DNA of 64,000 nt from Nematopogon swammerdamellus (lineage: Eukaryota > Arthropoda > Insecta > Lepidoptera > Adelidae): NCBI GenBank assembly GCA_946902875.1, contig OX336340.1, forward strand, positions 10,307,566-10,371,565, in the 5' to 3' direction. Position numbers and translations under genes: made by a program. The notes under the pieces are model-generated. The model did no database searches, was not told the origin of the DNA, and saw only the letters and a program-made list of their open reading frames with translations. This document shows, piece after piece, positions 1 through 13,500 of this stretch. Each line of letters starts with the position of its first letter. The stretch's first letter is position 1.

Positions 1-175
1 AATTCGTTTGATACGAGCGTAGATTGAACTGTAGTGTGCCTAGGAACTATTATTCAATGTGTGTATTATATATTGTGTAAGGAATATGGTTTAATATTTG
101 AAAAAGCTTTTATATTTGATATTTTAGCTTTAATATTTGAAAAATTTGGTTCAATGTTTAAAAAAAAATACAATA

Positions 176-240
176 AATTTATGGGCTAGCATCAGGGATG
201 TTCTAGGTGATGAAACCAACCGTGTCACATTCCATAAAAC
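176..240 (+). mobile_element. SINE-like family 1, short 3' tail remnant
   Basis: It reads GGGCTAGCATCAGGGATGTT and GATGAAACCAACCGTGTCA then CCATAAAAC. It is an old, diverged tail fragment. A similar tail scrap (GATGTAACCAACCGTGTCA) sits at 56016-56042. Confidence 0.6.
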
Positions 241-933
241 AAATTATGTCAAGGGAGAACGTTGTTCACACACAGAGAGTTCCGTAGCCATATATATTCT
301 TACTCGTATATTGTTCTTGCACGTATAGCGAGTGTGCACAGCGCAGGTCGCACTTGCACATCTCGCGTACAGCACACCTCATTTTTATATTGATAATGAT
401 CAGTGACGGGGCAAGACCTAAATTTGATGTGGGCAACATATATTTTGCGAGGCCCTCTCTGTTGGCACTAGAGGTGGATTTTATGGATTTTCACTGTTGA
501 AATGGATTTCCGGTATACCGATCAAATCAAACATTTTTGTCAGCATACCTTTCGTCGGTAAAAGTAAACATAATCAAATTGCAATAATAAAGCCTTCACT
601 GCCTCTGTCCTTCCTTCCCATCTTGTGTCTGATAAAGGCTTTATAGTATGCTTTAGTTTGCCTTTGATTAAGTCTAAACATGTTTACTCGGGGTCTTTTT
701 TAATAGATCTAGCTGAATATATATATTCATGAATCAAAGCTGCACGAACTTTCGAGGCGCGAGGCCCCTCGGGCCGCGAGGCCGTGGGCAGTCGCCCACG
801 TCGCCCACGCCTTGCGCCACCTCTGGATATGATGATGAGTCCTTCGTATGTAGCAAGTAAGATGGCAACCTAATTACACGTGTGCCCCCACGCCATCTAT
901 CGTTCATACGTATGCAGTTAAAATGTTTAATCA

Positions 934-1092
934 TTCGTCACATGGCACTCTTCATAATAACACATATTCTGTGAAAATCTCAATAAGCTAGCTATTACGA
1001 TTCCAAAGATACAGCAACACAGACAGACAGACAGACGACGTAGACCGTTTAACAGGCTTCCGTAAGGGGTACTAAAACCTAAAAATGAATGA
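934..1092 (+). mobile_element. Lepidopteran dispersed repeat ending GGCTTCCGTA..CCTAAAAA
   Basis: It shares ACACATATTCTGTGAAAA, AGATACAGC, CAGACAGACAGAC and AGGCTTCCGTA with 25155-25322. The poly-CAGA segment lies at 1018-1036. It is noncoding. Confidence 0.6.
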
Positions 1093-4000
1093 ACGACACC
1101 GGACCGCATTGAGTTTATAAGTGTTCCGTTTATTTATTATTTTAGTTCGGACCACTAAAAACGCAAGCTTGTTTGTGAAAAATTACAGACCTAAATCATA
1201 ATAATGTTTTTGTTTTGGAACATATCACTAAAATAACAAGTGTTTCAATTCCAGTGTTTCTGAAAAGTTACTGACCTAAATAGTAATAATGTTTTTCAAC
1301 GCCTGGAAATGCAGTGGGGCTGAACGTCAACCCTACATACAATGAAGCGGTGCGGTGCGGCGGCAGGGCAGGGTAGGTGGGGGTGTGCGCGGGCTCGAGA
1401 CGGCAGCGAGCTGTCAGAGTTTAGCGCGCGGCAACAATCGCGGCATTGTTAGGCCCCACGGGAGCGACCGGCTCGAATAAATACATTCATATAGTTCTTC
1501 TCTAAATACCTACACAAAACAAAGAGGCCAGGCAAAAACACAGACGCCATAGAACAAAAAAATTAAAAGTTTCGCGCGCGAGCCACGAACAGCCGGGTAG
1601 GCTCTCCGTATGAATTTCAGATTAACAATGGGTGTACAAAATGTATTTCAATGATCTTCACGCTCGACACAAGGGTATTGTGTTCGCTAATCGAACAACT
1701 TGGGCCCACCGCCATATCGTTAAATGTTTTAAACAAATAATAAAACTCTATATATGTCACAAATTAGGTATAATTACATATGTATATACATGTATTAAAC
1801 CTTCCAATGCAGCACTTCAGTGAAATTCAGAATAAAATCACATAAGCAAAAAGAATGAAACCGCAAAATAAAAGAACATCGAAAAAGCTCCTAAAGCACT
1901 AGAGATAACGAAGTCTTAACAACTTACTTCTTAACAATCAAGTGAAGAACTTTAAACGATTCCAAAAAGCGCGCGAACAGGAGCCACTGAGCGGCCGCCA
2001 CCGGAGTTCGACCACAACAAAACAAACACGACTCTCGGTAAGTGGGAAAAAAACATGGCGCTAACTTGCGAAAATATATGTATTTAAACACCGAATAGGC
2101 AATTTCGAATTCAGAATTCCCGCTCACCGCTCCGAAAAAGTGGGTGAAGACGAGCGATCATTTAAATTTTTTGAAAATAAAAACGAACACAATGGAACAC
2201 ATTCAGAGCGCGCTTTTGACGTGTTGTTTTTTATGAAAGTTATTTTTTAAGGATTCTTTATTCGGTTGAGGCTGTCACATCACTCGGTGGTGACTGGTGA
2301 CTGCTGACCGCTGCGTAGCGACCGCGGTGACGCTCGCCCGTCCGGGGCGTCCGAGCGGGACGTCACGTCGCGTCGCTGCTCTCGTCGACGAGGACAACCA
2401 CGACGAACGAACGCTTCCCGCGTTTTATAACATCGAATATTTTAATATCTCTTTGTATGCCTCATATGCAGGTACCTATACATGGTTGTAGTTTACATTT
2501 TAAATCACCCCTTCTTCTCCGTAAATCTGGAAGTCAAATTCAGAAGCCGTCGACTCTGTCATGGTTTTTACGCGCTGGCATATTTTTGTGTGGAACTCTT
2601 CCGACTCGCATTCAACTTTCGCGTGAAAAATCACCAGCATTAGACGGCTTAAACTGTCTCGACAAATCGTAATATGCTGGTTCAGGCTGGACAGTTCTCA
2701 ACGACGACGTCCCACCGGCTCGAATTCGGGTGCGCACCGGGTGATAAAATAAAATAATGTACAGATAACAAAATAAAATAATCCGTACGAGATTGACACC
2801 CATCAGACTGAGAGGCGACTGACGCTAAAAGCTCCATTGTATACGAAGCGCTCTCGGGTCTCGTTACGCGCCTCCGCAGCCGCGCGCCGCCCCGCCCCCG
2901 CCTGCGTCTGCGCACCTCCGCGCCGCGCCGCCGCCACCGCGCGCTCGAGCGAGCCGCTGCTGCTCGGACGCGGCGGACCGGTCGCATGGTGCGCTGCCCG
3001 TATTTATCCGACATGTATGGTAAATGATAGAAAACAATGTGATTACTTTATAACTACCTCTTTATCGATGCTCCAGTCTAATCTACACGGGAAGCGTCTC
3101 CTTCGCGCTGCTCCCCGCGGCGAACTCGACCTCCTCTATGCGATGTCCAAAACGAGGCAGTCCGTCTCGCGGAGAGCTGTCCTATCCGTGTCTCATCTGG
3201 TGTCAATTACGCGTGTGAAAAACTGAAGATGCTCCGATACATATTCAATCATTTGAAGCTTATAGACGCTTATAGACGCAGCCTCCACTTTCTTGGTGGA
3301 AATTGAGACTATTCACATGTGCACGATGAAAGGTTTTATGGATTTTACTGTCAGCGAAGAAGGAGGTGATGAAGTCAGAATGCTTGATTTCCTAAATATT
3401 TAATTGTACTGCATAAATGTGCATAAATACAGAAACAATTGCATACGTAAGTGCTCAGTGTAGTTGAAGAGCGTTTCTATTTCGAAATTCAAATCTTGTA
3501 ACAGAACATAATGAGATCATCACCCACTTCCTCTCCCCGCCCTCAATTCCGCGCCCGAATCCAAGAAGCTCGCATTCGTGTAATGTCACCATAGCCTATA
3601 CGCCTATACTTAAAGAGGTCGCTAGTAATAAACCTAGGTAGGTTACTGTGGTGAGGTGACAGTAGCGGCGTAGATTACATAGTACAGCACATTCGCACAC
3701 TACTTCTATATTTGTTTCAATATAGGCACTCGTTCATTTACGATTATTTAATTTACTTCGAAATACAAAAGACACTTTAGATAGAAGATAGTAAGATACT
3801 CGTGTAATGATCGTTGTCATTTTCAGTTGTTCGCTTGTAGATTGGAACATCTTGGTTGATAATGACAACTCTTTATTTAATAAAATATAAAAAATAAATA
3901 CAAATAACTAAAGAATTAAAACCTACCTAATACACATTAAAATAACTATCAAAAGGGGCGTTCTCAAAAGTTCCCAGAACACTTGCGGCATTAGCCCGCT

Positions 4001-5271
4001 GGATGGCAATGCTTAGGTACCCTTTGAATAAAGTAGGCATATCTTAAACGTTTCAGGCGAGTCTACTTACACTCTAGATTGATTTTAACTATTTAATATG
4101 TTTAATTAAATTGAAAAGTCCGGTGGTTTTCTCGCTTCATTTATAACTTGAAAGCCGCACGAAGTTTTAATACCCCAGCTCGGGCCCCGCGCCATAAGTC
4201 ATCTCGCGGAGCGGAGGCGACGAGCGTTGGCGCTCAAAGTGCGGGTGTGCGTGGCCTAATAATTTGTCCCTGCACCGTTCGCCCGCTCCCAAAGCGCCTC
4301 TGTAATTGTAGGCTGTCACCTCGGCAGCGCACTCCTTTTATTTATTTGTATTTATAAAGCATCGCAGCCCTAATTATATTGCTCGGGAGTATACGTTGTG
4401 ATTTGTGGTGCTTTTTCGTGGCCCGCTAACGGCGAGTGACAGTTGGCCGCTACTGAGTTAGTTCGTCGGCGGTGCTAATGGCTCGAAACGTGTTTGAAAC
4501 GCACTTCCTGTCATGTTAATTGCGGGGAAGTAGATGCGTATTGAAGCGCAGTGCGCAATCGTAGAGCAAACATGTTAATTTGCAGGCAGTTTGATGACGG
4601 GGAACAAGTTCAAACAGTATTATGCACGGCTCTCATTGAGCAATGTAAATATTCATGAATTTTTCTTCAAAATAGCGGCAGGGGGTGACTGCGCACAAAA
4701 GTCCGACGATAGACCGGACACGGCCAATAACACCACTCCTCGCGAAACCAAGCTCAGCGAGGTGCCATGCCACCTAACTAAAAGGTTGTCGTCTAATGTA
4801 TTGACACACTGAAAAAAAATATTCTACTAAATAGTTTAGCTATTATTACATAACTGTTCGGCTGGGATAGCTAACCTATTAGCTATGAGTACCTAAACAG
4901 GGTTCAGTAGAATCATACTGAAGCGTTTAGTAGATTTTTACTTAACAGTTCTGGAGATCTCTGTTTAGTATATTTTACTGTTGGCAAAGATGGGATTTGT
5001 AGATAATTATTACCTATGCGTTTAGCGGTCCCCACAGCAGCTAACAGTTGTGTAAAATTTTACGTGAATTTCAGTAAATAACTTACAAACATTTCTCTCA
5101 GTGCACGACTTTTGAAGATGTTGTTAGTAGTTACAGTTTCTCGTTATACGTTATTGCATACAGCGATTGTGTTGATTCAGATGTATCACCATAGCTAACT
5201 TAATAGTTTCATAAATTAATTTGTATCTTATTTAAATTTTCTATGCAGCCTGCTTTTCATGTCATCTATAA

Positions 5272-5402
5272 TTTACCTGACATGGCACCATGGCTCGAGC
5301 GGCACGAGACTCGCACCTACCTTCTCGGAGGTGATATTAGCTGGTCGGATTGGAGCATGTGCTCTGGCCGCTCTTAATCAGTCACCCATTCCGGATTACA
5401 AA
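5272..5402 (+). mobile_element. SINE-like family 2, 3' part
   Basis: CTTCTCGGAGGTGATATTAG, CTGGTCGGATTGGAGCATGT and CAGTCACCCATTCCGGATTA match the 3' half of the family. An A-rich stretch follows. Confidence 0.65.
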
Positions 5403-5954
5403 AACAATCTTATAATAGGCTATTTCATAAAAACATAAGTAAGTACTTGAGAATGAGTAAAGTAGTTCGCACCAATTTTTTCCTTTTTCACCAGGGCGAT
5501 GTAACCAACCGCGGTCCCCTATCCGGCCCGATATGTTGTGACAGCCCTACAATTACACCACTTGGCATCCTAAGTGAAAATGCGGCAGCGTTATAAAAAC
5601 TATTGTGCTAGACAGGGTGCGTTCACGAGGATCGAGGTGCGTTCACGTGCTTAATGTAAGTGAAGGGAATTTGCGTGTCTACACTGCACCGTAGACGGAG
5701 AGAGAACCGTGGGTAGGCTACTGCAAGTAAAATATTTCGGCCAACTCAACCGGCTCCCTATACGCTGGCAGCGTTGCCCCTTTGAATCGCTAGCCATATT
5801 CGCTTAAAGAAGAAAGCCTGTCAATATATTTATTGATTTGAGATATTTATAACTGTATCTTTCTCTGAAATAAATACATAAAAATATTATTAAAAATGCT
5901 ACGCGAGGTCGGTCCCAGAAATCTTCATGGCTGACAACAAAATAATGTGCGCAT

Positions 5955-5993
5955 AGTCCTGCTGTAGTAGGCATTGCTTACTACAGCAGGACT
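5955..5993. repeat. Perfect 15-bp-arm hairpin
   Basis: AGTCCTGCTGTAGTA (5955-5969) and TACTACAGCAGGACT (5979-5993) are exact reverse complements around a nine-base loop GGCATTGCT. Confidence 0.85.
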
Positions 5994-8068
5994 GCTGCTT
6001 GCCTACTAGGCAACCGAACAGAGTTGCAATTAGGAGCTCTAAATCATTGATGTATATTTAGAGATATGCCCATCCCATACATTACTCTCGAAAAAATATG
6101 TTCTCGACGAGAACTGCATAAATTGCAGATTTCACGGACAGCCGCTTCATACGGCGTGTGCGGCGCGTGTTGAACGCACGCATGTCTGTATCGAGTCGGT
6201 GACGCGTGTGTGCAGCATGCCCGGTTGCTGTTATAGTGACGAATGTTGTTGTTTGTTTCGCCTGAGCATGTTACGGCGTGTTAAGAAGCCATGCTGTCAC
6301 GGATAGGATAGTGTGACGGTGCGGTGGTATCGCGTTCTCGTTCTCGCTTGCCTGCTGGTGATGGGAGTGGGCGGAAAGACGGCAAACGCGCCGCATGATG
6401 TCTTTCTCGCTCGTTCTTGTCATCTGTGGGCGGGTGGGGGCGAGCGCGCGATAGTATCGTCGTAGGGATCGTGTCACGTATCACTATACTGCGTGTGTGT
6501 GCACGCACACTTGTACCGACGTCTAGCACAGGTTGCATCGTACGACGTTCGATCTATAAAATAGATGTCGATGCTCTAAATCACCCGGCGAGTGCAATAT
6601 GTAGCGCCCACTCACTGCGTGCTTTCTGTAGCGTAAGCAGTGGTTACTGCATCGATCTACACTTCCTTGCGTAACTCGGCCCCGCAGTCGTCAGGCCATA
6701 CGTCAACCATCATATCTTTACATACTCTCTAAATATACATCTGCATTCTGCACAATATTTGTCTGGCAACGGGAAATGATAGGTATATAAAAGATAATAT
6801 AAAAAGATAAGTTCCTGCCTGCATGTTTACTCTGTATAATTTCATACATAACTTCAGTAGCACAGAAGCAGCGGTAAAGGTTTGCAAACAGGCGTCCAAA
6901 TCAATTTCCCGCACGCCCTGTGTGCGTCGCGCGACGCCAGAGGAGGGCACCGGCACACCCGGCCGCACGGACCGCGTACCGCGCGCAGCCCGGCTTGGCG
7001 GCGGCGCGCGCCGCATCACGCTCTGGCAGCCGTGAAATCGTTCGATTGGATCGGATCCGAGCGCGGCGCAAGTTCACATTTAGAATCGACACTTTTATCG
7101 ATAGAATCGATTAGCGCGCTCATTTTTCAATTTAGAACCCTATTACTGAATATGGGACAAGTCTATTCCGGGCGACCTTTTATATCGATCGGAGGTGTCA
7201 ATTTATTGAAACGTTGTTTGTTCTTTATTGTATTGACTTATATATACAATCAGCTAACAGTTAGTTCAAATCATGTTAATTATATGGGTCAGCTACGATT
7301 TGGATGAATTACGTATAAACTGCGTGATTGACATTTTTGTGTAAAACATTTTGCTTATACCTAGCAAGCTAGTGTATATGTGATTTCTTATCCTAATAAA
7401 TTGTTCGCCTCAGAACAAATGTTCCCAGGTTATAAAAAACACAAATTTATAGGGGCATTCTCCGAACCGACCCGATATTTATTAATTTGAACATTGCGTC
7501 CGTCCGACTCACAATGTCCTCGTAATAAATGTCACAGCCGCCGGCGCCGGCGCCTAGTCCAGGTAACAACAGACAACTACGAGTATAAAATGCTAACACA
7601 AAAACAAACGAGCACAATGAGCGAAAGAAAAAAATCTTAAAATTGACAACACATTCCGCCACTGGCCACCGACGAGCGCCCGAAAATAGTAATTTTTCTC
7701 TTAAAATTTAGTGATATGTCAAACCTGTCCGGGCACCGAATAAAAATGTACACATCGCCACAAAAAAAGGAAGTTAAGGACTTCGGGTTACCGCTAAAAC
7801 AAGGAAAGGTTACCATATCAATCAAGGCGTTGACAAAAATGGGAAAAATAATTTTTTTTCGGCCGCGTCGGACAATGCGACGATGAAAAAATGGTGTGGT
7901 GTTTATGAAAATGCAATAAAAGCGACGTGAGGTACGGCGGCGGCGGCGGCGGAGGCTGCGCGCGCAGTGGTCCCGGGCTCGCCACTACACTTTATTAGTT
8001 TGCTGCATCGTTGTCGAGTATCAACATACACTATTATAATATTACAATATTAAGTGGGCATGTAAGCA

Positions 8069-8209
8069 GGGCCAGTATTCTCTAACGTCCTACCGTCAAC
8101 GTCGGTGACGCTGACTAGTTATGTCTCTGTCTAGTTCATATAATTAGACAGAGACATAACTAGTCAGCGTCACCGACGTTGACGGTAGGACGTTAGAGAG
8201 TACTGACCC
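8069..8209. mobile_element. Near-perfect 65-bp-arm hairpin (foldback element)
   Basis: Arms 8069-8133 and 8145-8209 are reverse complements with only about two mismatches, both close to the outer ends. They are separated by an 11-base loop (8134-8144). The arms contain TAACGTCCTACCGTCAACGT and GTTATGTCTCTGTCTA. No target duplication is obvious. It could be a young foldback MITE, an inverted duplication, or a long-hairpin RNA locus. Confidence 0.9.
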
Positions 8210-9387
8210 AGGTAACCAGTGCTACAAGTAGCATCTCGTCGCCTGAAAGCCGCGCAGTAAGATGAAACTGAGAAACAAAATGCTCCCGCGTCGACGTTGA
8301 TGATGAAACACGTAGTGAGGTTTGACAACATCCGGGATACCTAGGATACACTGACGAACGAATGAAAATACGCAAAGTTACCGGCCTGTGTTTAAATTAT
8401 GACACCATACGAAATGAATGCACGTTGTGTAATTCCCCTCTATTTCCGAACCACATTATATTACTTTCGTATTGGCGAAGCTTCCGAACTTACAGGTACA
8501 TAATGCATGCAGTCATACCATAAAGCGTATATGCAATTGACGAGACTTCAGTGCATGCGAGTACCAGCACACACTCTACATGCAGTGTGAGAATAAAATA
8601 TACAGAGCGAGGAACAAAGCGGAATGGTAAAAATGTGAGATGCGTGCGCAGCGCCCCCCGCCGCGTCCCCGACGCGATAGAGACGCGACGGCGCGGCCGT
8701 GTCGCCGACCACGGCGGCGCGGCGGTCACTGCAGCAGCGGCATCCACTACGGTGGACAGGACACATTACTCGGACTCCGTTTCACTCTGTGACCACAACG
8801 TGGCGATAGATCCTCTTCTGAACATGGTACTATCCAATGATAGTTGGTGTCGCGTGATTGCTGCACCTGCAAAGGCTTTCTCGACGCTGAAACCTCCTCA
8901 GCCAACCTTAATCTTCCATCAAGACCACCAAGCAGCCAAGACGAACCTCGCGGAAAAAAGAGAAATACGTTTCTTGTATGAAAACCGGTATAAGGGTTAA
9001 AAACATTCTTCAAAATTTGATGGGATATTATGAAGATATCAGTTGAACTGAATAGAGAATAGGAAAGACGAAGACACGGAGTTTTTTTGAAGCACTTACA
9101 TACAAAAGACTAATATAAAATAGTCGTCTCAATTTATCGACTAATTCATAAATAATCACTAATTAATTTAGAGAAACAGTTCGGACCATGGTTACGAAGA
9201 ACTTGACAACTTAAGAAAACGAAGATTTAGTTGAAGAAACTTCGAAACGTCTCGACGCCATCTCCATAAGTTCATTAACACCTGCACAATACTGAGAACT
9301 GTCCGTGTTGTGTAAAAGGGACAGAATTTATTTGGAAGCGCACCTTGATTGATGGCCGGCCCGGGCTCCCGAACACTCCTCACACGG

Positions 9388-9462
9388 ACACATCAATACA
9401 CACACACATCCACACTAAACCACCACACCTGCACAGCCTCGCACATACACACACGCACACAT
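9388..9462. repeat. CA-rich microsatellite
   Basis: Interrupted CACA/ACAC runs, including ATACACACACACATCCACAC and ACATACACACACGCACAC. Confidence 0.8.
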
Positions 9463-9989
9463 ACGAATTGAACTTCTAGCTCAGGACGCCACAGAAAGTA
9501 TCACCATGACTCCCATGACTAATATGAGAGCATGTCAGAAAGTATAAAACGAAGAGACCTGTCAGGCCACGTGAACACACTGACATGTACTCAAATAAAA
9601 TATACAGACGTTAAAATGCAGGTGTAATATCTTGGATCAGCCTTGGGACTTGTAATATTTAATTGTTTAGTGCAGGGAAGTATGTACCACTCACACAGAA
9701 AGGTCTGTATGTCTGTTTCTTTGGCCTTTTAAAACTACACATAATATTTCAGGCGAATATTAATTATTGTAACTGTTTAATTACACGTTAGTTTTTTCGT
9801 CATTGTGCGAGCGCCACCAACTTTTCACTAAATAATTGTTCAAAATGCCCCTGATAGCTTGAGGCAGCCATGGAGACATGCATACATGAAGGTAAGTATT
9901 TAAGTCTATCGATACATGTGACGCGACGCGTGCATTAAAATAAATAAATTATTACTTAGATTAGATATTTATAGGTTTCGCATGGGTAG

Positions 9990-10140
9990 AATGGTTTATC
10001 GCCTCGCCTCGCCGCCACCACAGCTCCGCGGCGCCGCGCCCGGCCGCCGCTAGGCAGCGCTGGACTGGAGAGCAGGTGCAGGAGACACGCTGGGTGCAGC
10101 ATCTATGGCGGCGCGGGAGCGGCGAGGCGCCTGCGCGTAT
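9990..10140. promoter_or_regulatory. GC-rich islet with a TTATCGCC motif (candidate intronic element)
   Basis: It contains GGTTTATCGCCTC (9993-10005), which occurs inverted at 16727-16739 in another islet, and AGCGGCGAGGCGCC (10118-10131), which recurs at 27035-27048. It is noncoding in all frames. A regulatory role is a guess from composition and shared words. Confidence 0.25.
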
Positions 10141-10403
10141 AGATTGTATATCTAGGTCATTGATATTATAACCCTGATCTAGGCAGAGTGCTGGCCGGTG
10201 AACGGAAGCACGTTTTAGGAATAATGAGGAAAGAGAGAGAAGAAATCAATATTAGATGACATTGTGTTATTGAGATTATTTGAGATACATATGGCATGGA
10301 TTCATAAGTACGACGATAGACGCATAAATATTGGGACCACACATGCACCGATTTTAGTATTTTTCACTTTTTATTTGGAAATTTTTTTAAGTAATTGTTT
10401 TTT

Positions 10404-10560
10404 AGGGTTCCGTACCTCAAAAGAGGAAAAAAACGGAACCCTTATAGGATCACCCTTGTATATGTCTGTCTGTTTATCCGTCCGTCTGTCACTGATTATT
10501 TTCTCCGCGTCTACTGGACGAAAAAAAACTGAAATTTGGTACGTATATGAATCTCAAATA
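10404..10560 (+). mobile_element. Dispersed repeat starting AGGGTTCCGTACCTCAAAAG
   Basis: It continues AAAACGGAACCCTTATAGGA and TCTGTCTGTTTATCCGTCCG, then AACTGAAATTTGGTACG. An antisense relative is at 28571-28632. Confidence 0.65.
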
Positions 10561-13500
10561 CGAAAACTTTGACAAATTAGGAAATTTTTACTAAATCTAA
10601 AAACATCACAAATAGCCTTTGCAAATAGCCGTATACTTTTTCGCAGTCGTAGACCTCGCAGTCGTATAGTTAGTCTTAGACCTGTGGAAACGCAAATATT
10701 TGTAAAAGCTTTTGGTCTCAAAATTCCGAAAAATTGCCAATAAATAAAGTACACGCGAAATATATCACCGCTTCCCAGAACAATGAATATATATACGTTT
10801 ATATCTTGTGTTGTGTCGGGTCGTATCGGCCGAGATCATTAAGTGGCTCCGTTATCGGTCACATCGGCCGACACATGTTAACCTGGTACTGTGCACGCAT
10901 ACTCCGCGGACGGGCACCACTGTATTTGCCGCTAGAGCCGAGCAGTGTCTCGTGTCGGCGAGACTAGATGCCGCTAGTACTGGCTGAGAAATCGCCTAGC
11001 TAGAGGCTAGTAGACGTGGCAAGCGGCTTTCAGCAGACTCGGTAGTGCGGGATTCCGTCCTCTGTCGGTATTTCTTCGAACACTTGTGTCTCAACCTCGT
11101 ATTTCGAAGATTAAGATTTTTTTATTATTCGTGGTGGGTACAATGTTTTGACATTGAAAATGTCTTTTCGTTCGTTGCAGTATAGGCCCCGATTTCACGA
11201 AAAAGGGCGATCCCCTTATATCTCGGACAATTGTGAAGATATGATATTCAAAAAAATCAAAAGACGCGTATTCATGAGAGCTGTAAGGTGCAAAAAGAAT
11301 TATTCGAGAAAGTAAAAAACGAAAAAGGTTATGACCGAAATAGTGAAAAAACTATTTTTTTTTCCGATTTTTTGATTTTGGCGCTCGATATTTTGGAAAC
11401 GAAGAATGATATAAACAATTTGAGAAAAACTCCTCTGGACAATTTAGTCAGCTACAATTTGAGCCTAAAGAGGCACGAAATCTGTGATTTTTTTTATTTA
11501 TCTCTTAAGATATCATCAACTAGGACCATATTAAAAATACATATTAAATATCTTAACCTAAGAACTAAAAATTACTTTTTCTCCACTTGTGTCTGTACGG
11601 GTCCCAATAGAGACCCGTATGTGTCACATTGGTCTGCTGACGCGGTGGATCAGGTTTAGAAGACTATTTGATGTCTACTAATTTGTTCTTTTGAAATGAG
11701 CCCAGAAAGTAAGACGAAGTACTGGAGGTAATCATATGGTTTGAGATCTCTCTTTTTGTTTATTTATCATATACCTCCCTCCATATGTATCAAATTTGGC
11801 AAGGAGTTATATTGCATTCTTAGGAACGACATAGGCTACCTTTTATGTAAAAAAAATTAAGGGGTTGAAATAGGGGATGAAAGTTTGTATGGAGAACCCA
11901 TCATAAAAAAGGAGAAATCGAAAATAATTCATCTAAGAATCACCAGCTCTACACAATAACAACACTCTACCTAGCTATAGAGTTTATTCGGTACGTTGTA
12001 CAACGCGAACGAAGAGGATATGTTGTCATATCTTGCGAGCCATCTAAAGGCGCTGTCGATATCGTATACAGCATCGATAGAGACAACAATATGCAGTGCA
12101 CATCACTACATGCAATAGTTATTGGTGGAATAGATATGTGAAATGTAATAATTTGTGAAAATAGTTTTAATAAATAAGAACAATAAACATACCGTTTATG
12201 TTTCACTTTTAAATTCAGTGCCTTCATTAATAAAACCTACGTATGTAATATACATTACCTTGCATCTCTATAAACAGTGTTTTGTGCCATGTGAGTATAT
12301 TTACGCAGCACGTACTGAAAAACTGTTTCAGTGGAAATGCATATAGTGGCATTATATATATAATTACATCGTGCATACGGGCATATATCCTATATTGTAA
12401 GCTATCTAGGCTGATTTCACACATTAATTGAGTAACCATGAGATTAAAACGAATAATTTTAATAATCATAAAACTAGCCACAATCGCGCAATCAAACTTA
12501 AGTTAAATAACTGAAGCGCATTTCTTGATACAATGGAGTAATAGGATAAGTGCTCCGGTCGCGGGCCACGCGGCACAGTTAGACTATAGGTGTTGCCTCT
12601 CACGAAGGCACAAGAGCTTTCTTTACATATTTTTGTACAAACAAAACGGTACAAACAAAAAATTAATGAAATATGTTTATTTCAGACAGTAACGCTCATA
12701 TGTTAAAAACAATACATGATACGCACACAGCTATGAATAATAAAAAGTTTTAAAACATTTTAACAAAGACATACAACCTCTCGGCATCATCATTATGACG
12801 AGACGCCAGTTTCTATGCGAACTTATGCGTCAAATTTGTTCGATCTATGTTTAGTCATAGTTTAAACAGACTCTCTCTCATTATTTGACTATGGTTTAGT
12901 GCAGGCAGTGCCCGCTCCTATTTTTTTTTCTTTACCGTTCCTTTAAAAAGCTCATGCGTCTGCCTTCGTCAGATTCAACCACTATCTATACCTACACACA
13001 CACCCACACACTCCTTACAGTCACATTAATGAAATATTTGTGTAGTTGTGTTTGGTGTATTCGTTATAATATATGCGTTTATCTCATTAGTTTCCACGAA
13101 ATGGCGTCACAATCGTTATTGTGTTTATTCCGTAAAATTCTCAACAATTACGTCGCTGAGAGTAAAAGTTAATTGAAGTTATATTTTAATAACATTCTGT
13201 CACTATAAAGGTAATATCCCGAGTATAAATTAATTTAAAAAGTCTATTTACAATTAAATTCATCAACAAATTAAACACAAACATGAGCTCACATTTAACC
13301 TTAAATGTATGACTCTATCGGTTTCAGATTTAGAATAGCCTCAAGTTCGAACACTGCGAGCTAGGATAGGGCGTGTCTATATTTAAATAATCAATTTATA
13401 CAGATCCTAATGTTTGTATATGCCCTGTAAAACGTCAAAAGCGAAAAAAAATACTGTCTACAGTTATATTTTGCAGAACTAGGTGCTCGTAAGGCAAACA

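Noticed and set aside
8551..9000. 149-codon plus-strand frame
   Set aside because: Low-complexity, Arg-rich in its GC-rich half and unstructured in the rest, with an overlapping frame on the other strand. No recognisable family.
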